Positions 26,703 to 35,833 of a stretch of DNA of 64,000 nucleotides are shown here, piece after piece (positions within the stretch are counted from its first letter, which is position 1; each line of letters starts with the position of its first letter). Made by a program: the position numbers and the translations under genes. The notes beneath the pieces are model-generated. The model searched no databases, was not told the origin of the DNA, and saw only the letters and a program-made list of their open reading frames with translations. The stretch lies in the NCBI RefSeq assembly GCF_014196535.1, contig NZ_JACIDU010000003.1, positions 272,065-336,064 of the forward strand, written 5' to 3'. This DNA is from Allorhizobium borbori (GTDB lineage: Bacteria > Pseudomonadota > Alphaproteobacteria > Rhizobiales > Rhizobiaceae).

Positions 26703-28346
26703 ATGATCGACGTGCTTTTGCCAAAGCTTGTTTCCGTCTTTCGCGAAGGATACGACGCCAGTCGCCTGAAAGCCGATGCCCTGGCGGGGCTTACGGTTGC
26801 CATCGTGGCACTGCCGCTCTCCATGGCGATTGCGATTGCCTCGGGCGTAGGACCGGACCGGGGGCTCTATACGGCCATTGTCGGTGGCTTTCTCGTATCG
26901 TTGTTCGGCGGCAGCCGTCACCAGATCGGCGGACCGGCGGGCGCCTTCATCGTTCTGGTCTCGGCCACCGTTGCCCGGCAGGGCATCGACGGGTTGATAC
27001 TCGCAGTGTTCATCTCGGGCGTACTGCTGATCGCCGCCGGTTATCTTCGCCTCGGAAAATACATCAAGTTCATCCCCTACCCGGTTACGGTCGGCTTCAC
27101 CGCCGGTATTGCTGTCATCATCTTTGCCAGCCAGCTTTCCGAGCTGTTCGGCCTGACGTTACCGGGCAAGGAGCCGGGGCCGCTGGTCGAGAAACTGGAG
27201 GCGCTGGCGGGCGCAGCGGGAACCTTCAACCTTCCCTCCTTCGGCATCGCGCTCATCACCATCCTCATCATCGCGCTCATCAAGCAATACCGGCCGAACT
27301 GGCCAAGCCTTCTTATCGCTGTTTGCGCAGCCTCCGTCTTCGCAACCATCCTGTCGCTTCCCGTCGCCACTGTCGGGAGCCGCTTCGGCGGCATTCCAGG
27401 CAGTCTGCCCTCACCGGCCTTGCCCACCTTCTCGCTCGACAAGCTGATCGCCGTCTTTCCGGATGCGATCGCCTTCACCTTGCTCGGTGCCATCGAATCC
27501 CTGCTGTCGGCCGTTGTGGCCGACGGCATGACCGGGCGGCGCCACCGCTCCAGCATGGAGCTGATCGGCCAAGGGGTCGCCAATATGGGCTCGGCCGTCT
27601 TTGGAGGTATATGCGTCACCGGCACTATTGCCCGCACCGCCACCAATGTGCGCGCCGGTGGTACAAGCCCCGTCGCCGGCATGTTGCATGCGGTCTTCCT
27701 GCTGCTGTTCATGCTCGTTGCAGCACCGCTTGCCAGCTACATACCGCTTGCCGCCCTTGCCGGCGTTCTGGCCATCGTATCCTGGAACATGATCGAGAAG
27801 CCGGCGATCGCCGCACTTCTCAAAGGTAGCCGCGGCGAGGCCGTGGTGCTGGTCGTAACCTTCCTGTTCGTGATTTTCCGGGACCTGACGGAAGGCATCA
27901 TCGTGGGTTTCGCCCTCGGTGCCGTTCTCTTCATAGACCGCATGGGCAAAACCATCCGCGTCGATATAGAGGATGCAGAGGATGAGGAAGCGCCGGTTGA
28001 CAACACGGACCGCGACACGGTCGTCTATCACATCAACGGCGCCTTCTTTTTCGGCGCGGCTGCCACCGTCGGTTCGGTGCTCGACCGCATAGCAGCGCGC
28101 TACCGGAACTTCGTCCTCGACTGCTCCGGCATTTCCCTGATGGATTCCACCGGCGCAAATGTCATCGAGGGGCTGGTGAACAAGGCCGAGCGAAGCGGCA
28201 TTGCAATCTACATCGCCGGTGCCGCGCCCGAGTTGCGCAGACTTCTCGAAACCCACGAGATCCACGAGCCGCGCGTTTCCTTCACAACGGATGTGAACAC
28301 CGCGAAGAGCATGGCCCGCGCCCGGCGCAGCCAGGCGGCCTGCTGA
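26703..28346 (+). CDS. SulP-family anion permease with STAS domain
   Basis: A 547-residue inner-membrane protein with 10-14 hydrophobic segments (about 25-410) and a cytoplasmic STAS domain (about 430-540). SulP hallmarks: LAGLTVAIVALPLSMAIAIASG, YTAIVGGFLVSLFGGSRHQIGGP and GGICVTGTIARTATNVRAGG. SulP proteins carry sulfate, bicarbonate or organic anions such as fumarate. I chose the second of two close ATGs because AAGGG is properly spaced to it. A GC-rich hairpin (26655-26678) lies in its leader. It shares a terminator with alaS. Confidence 0.87.
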   Translation: MIDVLLPKLVSVFREGYDASRLKADALAGLTVAIVALPLSMAIAIASGVGPDRGLYTAIVGGFLVSLFGGSRHQIGGPAGAFIVLVSATVARQGIDGLILAVFISGVLLIAAGYLRLGKYIKFIPYPVTVGFTAGIAVIIFASQLSELFGLTLPGKEPGPLVEKLEALAGAAGTFNLPSFGIALITILIIALIKQYRPNWPSLLIAVCAASVFATILSLPVATVGSRFGGIPGSLPSPALPTFSLDKLIAVFPDAIAFTLLGAIESLLSAVVADGMTGRRHRSSMELIGQGVANMGSAVFGGICVTGTIARTATNVRAGGTSPVAGMLHAVFLLLFMLVAAPLASYIPLAALAGVLAIVSWNMIEKPAIAALLKGSRGEAVVLVVTFLFVIFRDLTEGIIVGFALGAVLFIDRMGKTIRVDIEDAEDEEAPVDNTDRDTVVYHINGAFFFGAAATVGSVLDRIAARYRNFVLDCSGISLMDSTGANVIEGLVNKAERSGIAIYIAGAAPELRRLLETHEIHEPRVSFTTDVNTAKSMARARRSQAAC

Positions 28347-28352
28347 CACGAA

Positions 28353-28389
28353 AAAGCCGGCGAACATGAGCTCACCGGCTTTGCTTTTT
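28353..28389. terminator. Terminator between SulP gene and alaS
   Basis: AAAGCCGG (28353-28360) and CCGGCTTT (28375-28382) pair around a 14-base loop, with A-run before and GCTTTTTG after. It works for the plus-strand SulP gene and may also stop alaS from the other side. Confidence 0.7.
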
Positions 28390-28400
28390 GGGTCTCTACT

Positions 28401-31061
28401 TCAGCCCGCGATCGAAGCTGCGACCGCTTCGATGGCCTCGGCTGCCTTCTCGCCATCCGGCCCGCCAGCCTGCGCCATATCCGCACGACCGCCGCCACCC
28501 TTGCCACCGAGAGCGGCCGAAGCAACACGCACGAGATCGACAGCGCTTGCCTTGTCCGTCAGGTCGGGCGTAACCGCCACAACCGCACTGGCCTTGCCGT
28601 CTTCAGAGACACCGACCAGCGCAACCACGCCCGAGCCGAGTGATGCCTTGGCTTCATCGGCCATGCCCTTGAGATCGCGCGGTTCAACGCCGGTGACGAC
28701 ACGACCGAGGAAGCGCACGCCGCCAAGATCACGGACTTCGCTGGCAGAATCGCCCGCGCCGCCGCCCATTGCCAGCTTGCGCTTGGCTTCCGCCAGTTCC
28801 TTTTCGAGCTTTTTGCGCTCGTCCAGCAGCGCCTCGACGCGCGAGAGAACATCATTCGGCTGTACCTTGAGCGCACCGGCCAGCGCTTTGACGCGCTCGT
28901 CCTGCTCGGCGAGATAAGTCAGCGCGCCTTCGCCGGTCACAGCCTCGACGCGGCGAACACCGGCGCCCACGGCGCTTTCGCCGAGGACGCGGATCATGCC
29001 AATCTCGCCGGTGGCGCGGACATGCGTACCGCCGCAAAGCTCGATCGAATAGGGCTTGCCGGCCTTCGGGCCCTCGATGGTCGTGCCCATCGATACGACG
29101 CGGACCTCGTCACCATACTTTTCGCCAAAGAGCGCCATTGCGCCTTCGGCAATCGCATCATCGACACTCATCAGGCGCGTCGTGACCGGCGCGTTCTGGA
29201 GTACGATGGCGTTTGCCATTTCCTCGACCTGCTTCAGCTCTTCCGCCGTCATCGGCTTCGGATGCGAAACGTCGAAACGCAGCCGCTCGGGCGCGACCAG
29301 AGAGCCCTTCTGGGCGACATGGGTACCGAGAACGCTGCGCAGTGCTTCATGCAGGAGGTGCGTTGCCGAGTGATTGGAGCGCAAACGGAAACGGCGACCG
29401 TGATCCACCGTCAAAGCGACAGGCTCACCCACTTTCAGTGTGCCCTTGGCGACCGTTGCGCGATGAACGAAAAGACCCTCGCCCTTCTTCTGCGTGTCCG
29501 TCACGTCAAGGCGAGCCGTGTCGGTTTCGATAACGCCGGTGTCGCCCGTCTGGCCGCCGGACTCGCCATAGAACGGCGTCTGATTGACGACAACCTGAAC
29601 TTCGTCGCCTTCGGAAACTGTATCGACCGATGCGCCGTCCTTCACAAGCGCCTGGATCACGCCTTCCGCCGTTTCGGTGTCATAGCCCAGGAATTCCGTT
29701 GCGCCGAGCTTTTCCTTGAGTTCGAACCAGATGGTCTCGGTCGCCTTCTCACCGGAGCCAGCCCAATGCGAGCGCGCCTCGGCCTTCTGACGCTCCATGG
29801 CATCGGTGAAGCTGGAAATATCGACGCCAATGCCGCGGGCCCTCAGTGCATCCTGTGTCAGGTCAAGCGGGAAACCATAGGTGTCGTAAAGCTTGAACGC
29901 GGTCTCGCCATCGAGGCTGTCGCCCTTGGAAAGGCTGGCCGTGGCATCGTTCAGGAGCGAAAGGCCGCGCTCCAGCGTCTTGCGGAATCGGGTTTCCTCG
30001 AGCTTCAGCGTCTCGGTGATCAGGGCTTCGGCTCGCACCAGTTCCGGATAGGCACGGCCCATCTGCTGGATCAGCGTCGGCAGGAGCTTCCACAGCAGCG
30101 GATCGCGCGAACCGAGCAACTCGGCATGGCGCATCGCGCGCCGCATGATGCGGCGCAGAACATAGCCACGACCTTCGTTCGACGGTAGAACACCATCGGC
30201 AATCAGGAAGGCGGAAGAGCGCAGATGATCGGCGATGACACGGTGGCTGGCACGACGCTCACCTTCGGCCGGTACGCCCGTCGCCTCGACTGAAGCCGCG
30301 ATCAGGGCGCGGAACAGATCGATGTCGTAGTTGTCATGCTTGCCCTGCAGCAGGGCGGCGATACGCTCGAGCCCCATGCCGGTATCGATCGACGGACGTG
30401 GCAGGTTGACCCGTTCTTCCTTCGTCACCTGCTCGTATTGCATGAAGACGAGGTTCCAGATCTCGATGAAACGATCGCCATCCTCATCAGGTGAACCGGG
30501 AGGGCCGCCCCAGATATGATCGCCGTGGTCGTAGAAAATTTCCGAGCACGGGCCGCACGGGCCGGTGTCACCCATGGCCCAGAAATTATCGCTGGTCGGA
30601 ATGCGGATGATGCGGTCGTCGGAGAAACCGGCGATCTTCTTCCACAGGTCAAAGGCTTCGTCGTCCGTGTGGTAGACCGTGACCAGAAGGCGCTTGGCGT
30701 CTATGCCGAACTCCTTGGTGATCAGGTTCCAGGCAAGCTCGATAGCCTGTTCCTTGAAATAATCGCCGAACGAGAAATTGCCGAGCATTTCAAAGAAGGT
30801 ATGATGGCGGGCCGTGTAGCCGACATTGTCGAGGTCGTTATGCTTGCCGCCGGCACGAACGCATTTCTGCGCCGAAACCGCCGTGGAATAAGGACGGTGC
30901 TCAAGCCCGGTGAAAACATTCTTGAACTGCACCATGCCCGCGTTGGTGAACATGAGCGTCGGATCGTTGCGCGGCACCAGAGGACTGGAGGACACGACCT
31001 CGTGTCCGTTCTTCTTGAAATAGTCGAGGAAGGTCGACCGGATCTCGTTCACACCGCTCAT
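28401..31061 (-). CDS. alaS: Alanyl-tRNA synthetase
   Basis: Charges tRNA-Ala. It is 886 residues, starting [20 protein letters not shown], the class II N-terminus. The editing domain zinc-site motifs are [12 protein letters not shown] and [13 protein letters not shown], and the C-Ala region ends with [19 protein letters not shown]. The ATG at 31061 follows GAAGGG. It lies just downstream of recA on the same strand, the usual Rhizobiales order recA-alaS, with a strong terminator between. Confidence 0.97.
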   Translation of the reverse strand: MSGVNEIRSTFLDYFKKNGHEVVSSSPLVPRNDPTLMFTNAGMVQFKNVFTGLEHRPYSTAVSAQKCVRAGGKHNDLDNVGYTARHHTFFEMLGNFSFGDYFKEQAIELAWNLITKEFGIDAKRLLVTVYHTDDEAFDLWKKIAGFSDDRIIRIPTSDNFWAMGDTGPCGPCSEIFYDHGDHIWGGPPGSPDEDGDRFIEIWNLVFMQYEQVTKEERVNLPRPSIDTGMGLERIAALLQGKHDNYDIDLFRALIAASVEATGVPAEGERRASHRVIADHLRSSAFLIADGVLPSNEGRGYVLRRIMRRAMRHAELLGSRDPLLWKLLPTLIQQMGRAYPELVRAEALITETLKLEETRFRKTLERGLSLLNDATASLSKGDSLDGETAFKLYDTYGFPLDLTQDALRARGIGVDISSFTDAMERQKAEARSHWAGSGEKATETIWFELKEKLGATEFLGYDTETAEGVIQALVKDGASVDTVSEGDEVQVVVNQTPFYGESGGQTGDTGVIETDTARLDVTDTQKKGEGLFVHRATVAKGTLKVGEPVALTVDHGRRFRLRSNHSATHLLHEALRSVLGTHVAQKGSLVAPERLRFDVSHPKPMTAEELKQVEEMANAIVLQNAPVTTRLMSVDDAIAEGAMALFGEKYGDEVRVVSMGTTIEGPKAGKPYSIELCGGTHVRATGEIGMIRVLGESAVGAGVRRVEAVTGEGALTYLAEQDERVKALAGALKVQPNDVLSRVEALLDERKKLEKELAEAKRKLAMGGGAGDSASEVRDLGGVRFLGRVVTGVEPRDLKGMADEAKASLGSGVVALVGVSEDGKASAVVAVTPDLTDKASAVDLVRVASAALGGKGGGGRADMAQAGGPDGEKAAEAIEAVAASIAG

Positions 31062-31153
31062 GCTACGCCCTTCATTCGCCGCCATACGCGGCCATAATAT
31101 AAAAAACCAAAGGCTTTTATCTCCGGGGCTTAGCCCTGTCCAGCCGCGCAAAG

Positions 31154-31194
31154 AAAAACCGACCGCATATCGACGGGATATGCGGTCGGTTTTC
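31154..31194 (-). terminator. recA terminator
   Basis: AAAACCGACCGCATATC and its exact complement (31155-31171, 31177-31193) make a 17-base stem with a 5-base loop. Read on the minus strand it ends in GGTTTTTC, giving a strong end for recA. Confidence 0.85.
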
Positions 31195-31226
31195 CGGGAT
31201 TTCGCGCCTAGCGGCGAAGATATGGC

Positions 31227-32315
31227 TCAGAGGCCGGCGGCATCATCGACATCGTCAGGATCGGGCCCGCCATTTTCCAGGAAGCGATCAGCAATCAGGC
31301 CGGCATTCTGCCGCAGCGACAGCTCGATCTCATTCATGAGCTCCGGATGATCGCGCAGGAACTGCTTGGAGTTCTCGCGACCCTGCCCCAGACGTTGGCT
31401 GTTATAGGAGAACCAGGCACCGGACTTGTCGACAAGACCCGCCTTGACCCCGAGGTCGATCAGTTCACCGACCTTGGAAACGCCCTCACCATACATGATG
31501 TCGAACTCGACCTGCTTGAAGGGCGGCGCCATCTTGTTCTTGACGACCTTCACACGGGTCTGGTTACCCGTAACTTCCTCGCGTTCCTTGATCGAGCCGA
31601 CGCGGCGGATATCGAGACGCACCGAAGCGTAGAACTTCAGCGCGTTGCCGCCCGTCGTGACTTCCGGCGAACCGTAGCTGATGCCGATCTTCATGCGGAT
31701 CTGGTTGATGAAGATGACCATGGTGTTGGACTTCGAAATCGAGGCGGTCAGCTTGCGCAGCGCCTGACTCATCAGGCGAGCCTGTAGACCCGGCAGGCTC
31801 TCACCCATTTCGCCTTCGATTTCGGCACGCGGCGTCAATGCAGCAACGGAATCAACGACGAGAACGTCAACGGCACCCGAACGCACCAGCGTATCCGTAA
31901 TTTCAAGCGCCTGCTCGCCCGTATCCGGCTGTGAGATCAGAAGATTGTGCAGATCGACGCCCAGCTTGCGCGCATAGATCGGATCGAGCGCATGTTCGGC
32001 ATCGACAAAGGCGCAGATGCCACCCTTCTTCTGCGCTTCCGCAATCGTGTGCAGCGCAAGCGTCGTCTTACCCGAGCTTTCCGGACCGTAGATTTCGATG
32101 ATACGCCCCTTGGGAAGGCCGCCAATGCCAAGCGCGATGTCGAGACCAAGCGAACCGGTCGAAACCGTCTCGATCTCCACGATGTTCTCGTTGGAGCCGA
32201 GCTTCATGATCGACCCCTTGCCGAAAGCGCGCTCGATCTGGGAAAGTGCCGCTTCCAATGCCTTGCTTTTATCCACCGCTTTGTCCTCTACAAGCCGCAA
32301 AGAATTCTGTGCCAT
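31227..32315 (-). CDS. recA: Recombinase A
   Basis: DNA strand-exchange protein for recombinational repair and co-protease that triggers LexA cleavage. It is 362 residues. Walker [10 protein letters not shown] near residue 80, the Walker B strand [11 protein letters not shown], the L1 and L2 loop segments ([14 protein letters not shown] and [17 protein letters not shown]) and an acidic tail (DPDDVDDA) are present. The ATG has a good site and the promoter carries a LexA operator. It is divergent from psuK. Confidence 0.98.
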   Translation of the reverse strand: MAQNSLRLVEDKAVDKSKALEAALSQIERAFGKGSIMKLGSNENIVEIETVSTGSLGLDIALGIGGLPKGRIIEIYGPESSGKTTLALHTIAEAQKKGGICAFVDAEHALDPIYARKLGVDLHNLLISQPDTGEQALEITDTLVRSGAVDVLVVDSVAALTPRAEIEGEMGESLPGLQARLMSQALRKLTASISKSNTMVIFINQIRMKIGISYGSPEVTTGGNALKFYASVRLDIRRVGSIKEREEVTGNQTRVKVVKNKMAPPFKQVEFDIMYGEGVSKVGELIDLGVKAGLVDKSGAWFSYNSQRLGQGRENSKQFLRDHPELMNEIELSLRQNAGLIADRFLENGGPDPDDVDDAAGL

Positions 32316-32370
32316 TTTCCCACCTTTAGGTTATTGAGAGCGCGCAGGCAATCAATCAGCCAGCCCGGAT

Positions 32371-32399
32371 TTTGTACGCTTTTTGTTCTCATTTTGCAA
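32371..32399 (-). promoter_or_regulatory. recA promoter with LexA (SOS) operator
   Basis: TTGTTCTCATTTTGCAA (32383-32399) is TTG-N11-CAA, the operator pattern reported for recA in Rhizobium. On the minus strand TTGCAA (32399-32394) can serve as the -35, with TACAAA (32376-32371) 17 bases further as the -10, so LexA would cover the -35. The overlapping GAAC half-site is also seen. Confidence 0.75.
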
Positions 32400-32537
32400 C
32401 CCCTTGCCAAGACATTGAAAACAAAATAGAAAACTACGAATGTTCTTTTTTCGTTTTCACAAGGATGCCAGATTGTGGAGAACAGGCGTGCGATCCAGCT
32501 GGCCGAATCGGCAGAGGCTGAGCAACGGATGGTTTCG

Positions 32538-33488
32538 ATGAACGATACACACCGCGTCCTGGTGCTTGGCGGCGCTCATATCGATCGTCGCGGGCGCATT
32601 TTCGGCGAGACCATACCGGGCGCGAGCAACCCGGGCCATTTCATTGTCGAGCCCGGCGGCGGCGGCTTCAATGCGGCGCGCAATCTGGGTCTTCTCGACG
32701 TTCCCGTGCGGATGATCGCGCCGCGCGGCGGTGACGCCGATGGTGAAACCGTTGCCGAGGCGGCGGCCGCCTGCGGTGTCGATGACCACCCCTTCGTCTT
32801 TCTCGACCGACAAACGCCAAGCTATACGGCCATCCTTTCGCATGATGGCAATCTTGTTGTCGCACTGGCGGATATGGAGCTTTATCAAGCATTTTCCCCG
32901 CGCCGCCTGCAGGTGCGGGCCGTGCGTGACGCGGTGGCTGGAACGGACTGGATGCTCTGCGATGCCAACCTGCCGGAACTGACGATTGCGGCGATTGCCG
33001 CGCTGGCGCGCGACCTCAGCAAACCGCTTGCCGCCATTGCGATTTCTCCGGCCAAGGTCGTGCGGCTCAAAGGTTCGCTCTCGCTGTTCAATCACATTTT
33101 CATGAACGAAGCCGAAGCCCAGGCACTGTGCGGCGAGCGACCCGACAATGCCGAGGCGTGGCCGGAACTGTTGCGCGACGCTGGCCTCAGAAGCGGCGTC
33201 ATCACGCGCGGCTCCAAACCGGTCGTCGCCTTTGACGAAAGCGGCGCCTTCACCCTCGCCCCTCCGCCGTTGGAACGGCTGGTGGACGTGACCGGCGCCG
33301 GTGATGCGCTGGCTGCCGGCACACTTTCTGGCCTGCTGGACGGCTTGCCGCTGGCCGAAGCCCTAAGACGCGGTATCGCCCTTGCGGCGATTACCCTTTC
33401 CTCCCCACATGCCGTTGCGCCCGAGGTCAATCGGGCACGACTTGAAACGATGGTCGGGCTTGTCGCTCAGGCCTGCCATCTGGCATGA
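32538..33488 (+). CDS. psuK: Pseudouridine kinase (PfkB family)
   Basis: Phosphorylates pseudouridine to the 5'-phosphate; the next gene, psuG, then splits it. It is a PfkB/ribokinase fold protein of about 316 residues with the two family signatures: PGGGGFNAARNLGLL near residue 40 and DVTGAGDALAAGTLSGLL near 250 (anion hole and catalytic Asp). The assignment to pseudouridine rests on the neighbour, because PfkB kinases are alike. The start is unsure: ATG at 32538, ATG at 32529 and GTG at 32475 are all possible. It is divergent from recA. Confidence 0.88.
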   Translation: MNDTHRVLVLGGAHIDRRGRIFGETIPGASNPGHFIVEPGGGGFNAARNLGLLDVPVRMIAPRGGDADGETVAEAAAACGVDDHPFVFLDRQTPSYTAILSHDGNLVVALADMELYQAFSPRRLQVRAVRDAVAGTDWMLCDANLPELTIAAIAALARDLSKPLAAIAISPAKVVRLKGSLSLFNHIFMNEAEAQALCGERPDNAEAWPELLRDAGLRSGVITRGSKPVVAFDESGAFTLAPPPLERLVDVTGAGDALAAGTLSGLLDGLPLAEALRRGIALAAITLSSPHAVAPEVNRARLETMVGLVAQACHLA

Positions 33489-33523
33489 AATGCTCCTACG
33501 CCACGCAGCGGAAACAATGACCC

Positions 33524-34453
33524 ATGACCCGAGCTATCTCGCCCCTTTTGCCGATTCACTATTCCAAGGAAGTTGCCGCCGCAAAAAGCCGCGGAGCGCC
33601 CCTTGTTGCGCTTGAATCGACGATCATCACCCACGGCATGCCCTATCCCGGCAATCTGGACATGGCGATGAGCGTCGAGAATATCATCCGCTCCCAAGGG
33701 GCCGTCCCCGCCACGATTGCCGTCATCAATGGTAGCCTGCATATCGGACTTGAAGAGGCGGAGCTGCGCAGCCTGGCGCAGACCGAGGGCGCCATGAAGC
33801 TGTCTCGCGCCGATCTGGCCTTCGCCATTGCGGAGCGCCGCACCGGCGCCACCACGGTGGCAGCGACGATGATTGCCGCCGCGCGGGCGGGTATCAAGGT
33901 GTTCGCAACCGGCGGCATTGGCGGCGTGCATCGCGGCGCGGAGGAAAGTTTCGATATTTCCGCCGATCTGGAGGAACTGGCTCGCAGCAATGTTGCTGTC
34001 GTATGTGCCGGCGCCAAGGCGATCCTCGACATTCCGAAGACGCTCGAAGTGCTGGAAACCCATGGCGTGCCGGTCGTCACCTATGGCAGCGACGAGTTCC
34101 CGGCCTTCTGGTCACGCTCATCCGGCCTGGCCAGCCCGCTGGTTCTGGACAGCCCGGAAGCCATCGCCAATTTCCAGCGGGTCCGTGAACAGCTCGGACT
34201 GGATGGCGGCATGCTGATTGCCAATCCCGTGCCGGAAGAACACGAAATTCCGCGTGAGGAAATGGAAATCTACATTGGCCGGGCGCTTGCCAACGCCGAA
34301 CGGGAGGAAGTGACCGGCAAGGCGGTAACACCGTTCCTGCTCGATGCGATCTTCCATTTGACCCATGGCCGCAGCCTGAAGACGAATATCGCCCTGGTGC
34401 AGAACAATGCCCGGCTGGCCGCCGGCATCGCGGTGGCGATGAAGGACAACTGA
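33524..34453 (+). CDS. psuG: Pseudouridine-5'-phosphate glycosidase
   Basis: Splits pseudouridine 5'-phosphate into uracil and ribose 5-phosphate, freeing the base from RNA breakdown. It is 309 residues, the family length. Motifs: LESTIITHGMPYP near 33, VFATGGIGGVHRGAE near 130, and the segment TYGSDEFPAFW followed by NPVPEEHEIP. It follows psuK after 35 bases, forming a two-gene salvage operon. No nucleoside transporter is seen nearby. Confidence 0.96.
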   Translation: MTRAISPLLPIHYSKEVAAAKSRGAPLVALESTIITHGMPYPGNLDMAMSVENIIRSQGAVPATIAVINGSLHIGLEEAELRSLAQTEGAMKLSRADLAFAIAERRTGATTVAATMIAAARAGIKVFATGGIGGVHRGAEESFDISADLEELARSNVAVVCAGAKAILDIPKTLEVLETHGVPVVTYGSDEFPAFWSRSSGLASPLVLDSPEAIANFQRVREQLGLDGGMLIANPVPEEHEIPREEMEIYIGRALANAEREEVTGKAVTPFLLDAIFHLTHGRSLKTNIALVQNNARLAAGIAVAMKDN

Positions 34454-34478
34454 AATTTTGACGAAGCCCGGCGGGCGC

Positions 34479-35744
34479 TCAGGCGTCCGCCACAGAGCCG
34501 CTCGGCTGACCGCACACACGGTTTCGCCCCTCGCCCTTGGCCGTGTAGAGGCGCTCGTCGGCACTCGAGATGAGTTCTGCGAAATTCACACCATCTTCAG
34601 GGCCGGACGCCACGCCGCAACTGATCGTAACCGCAACCCGGTCGGCTGTCGAAAGCGTCGATGCCACGAGGCGTCGCAGATGTTCGGCCCGCTCCATGGC
34701 CTGCGGATGGTCCAGCCGTGGCAGCATGATGACGAACTCCTCGCCACCAAACCGGTAGAGCCGGTCTTCCCCGCGAATGGCATTACGCAGAAGGTCCGCA
34801 AGGGCCTTCAGCACCTCGTCACCCGCTAGGTGCCCGAAACGATCATTGACGGATTTGAAGTGATCGACATCAAGAATAACGGTGCTGATCGCTTCGCCGG
34901 ATTGCAGGCTTTCGCGAATCATCGCTGGCACGTCGATTTCCATGCGGGCGCGGTCGAAGACGCCTGTCAGCGTATCGCGGCCGGACCTGGCCAGCAGGTC
35001 TTCGTAGCGCTCGCGGAAGGTCAGATCGCCGAAGACATCGGCCAGCGGACGGGTCGCCGCATAGGGTTCGCCTGCCCGACGCATGTGGCGGTAGAGAAAA
35101 TAAATGGTGGCGTAGATGAAGGCCGCGAGCATCTTGCCGGCCCATCCGCTCCAGAAAGCCGACGACGGCACATCGAAGAAGGCATGAAGCATACCGAAAA
35201 AGGCGATCTGATCAAATGTCAGCAGCGCGATACCGGATAGCAGGAAACGCGGCACCACCCGGCGCGGCATGAACCGCCCCAGTCTTTCGTAGAGCAGGAT
35301 GATCGCGACGGAGTCGAGATAGAGCAACGTTGTGCCCCAGAGCATCAGCCAGCCCATTTCCTTGATGAAGGCTGCATCCTTGACCGGTCCGACACCATCA
35401 ACCGCGTGAAACTGCAGCAGAAGGCCAATTGCGACAGTCATCAGATTGCCCAGGAACAGGCCATAGATCGGCTGACGTACCGTCTCCGCATCTTCCTTGA
35501 TGTAGAGGAGCAGGATAAGCATCAGCTTTCCCGCGAACAGGATTGATGATCCCGGCGAAACCGTGCCGAAGGGAAGCTCGACGTAAAAGACGGCCGCCAG
35601 ATAGGTTTCAAGAAAGTGCATGACGCCGAGCGCGGTCAGAAAGACGCCCAGCCCGAGCCGCCTGCGAAAATGCAGGAGCGTCAGCATGACCGTGAAATAG
35701 AACACAGCCTCAACGAAAAAGACAAAGAGGTTGAAAAACGGCAA
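34479..35744 (-). CDS. Membrane diguanylate cyclase
   Basis: A 421-residue protein with about seven hydrophobic segments (residues 5-220) followed by a cytoplasmic GGDEF domain (about 255-415). The active site is GGEEF at 333-337, with an RGED I-site motif just before it, so it is predicted to make c-di-GMP with product inhibition. The N-terminal sensor is a polytopic membrane region with no recognised domain (I do not see CHASE or MASE by eye). The start is a TTG with a GGA site, so the N-terminus could be slightly off. It lies just downstream of the larger Amt-GGDEF-EAL gene on the same strand. Confidence 0.85.
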   Translation of the reverse strand: MPFFNLFVFFVEAVFYFTVMLTLLHFRRRLGLGVFLTALGVMHFLETYLAAVFYVELPFGTVSPGSSILFAGKLMLILLLYIKEDAETVRQPIYGLFLGNLMTVAIGLLLQFHAVDGVGPVKDAAFIKEMGWLMLWGTTLLYLDSVAIILLYERLGRFMPRRVVPRFLLSGIALLTFDQIAFFGMLHAFFDVPSSAFWSGWAGKMLAAFIYATIYFLYRHMRRAGEPYAATRPLADVFGDLTFRERYEDLLARSGRDTLTGVFDRARMEIDVPAMIRESLQSGEAISTVILDVDHFKSVNDRFGHLAGDEVLKALADLLRNAIRGEDRLYRFGGEEFVIMLPRLDHPQAMERAEHLRRLVASTLSTADRVAVTISCGVASGPEDGVNFAELISSADERLYTAKGEGRNRVCGQPSGSVADA

Positions 35745-35833
35745 ATGCGCTCATTCCGGAACGACAGGGCTATGACCTTTACGCGCTGGCGCGTGCCCCT
35801 GTCGAGATTATCGAATGTTTGGTACTGTGATTA

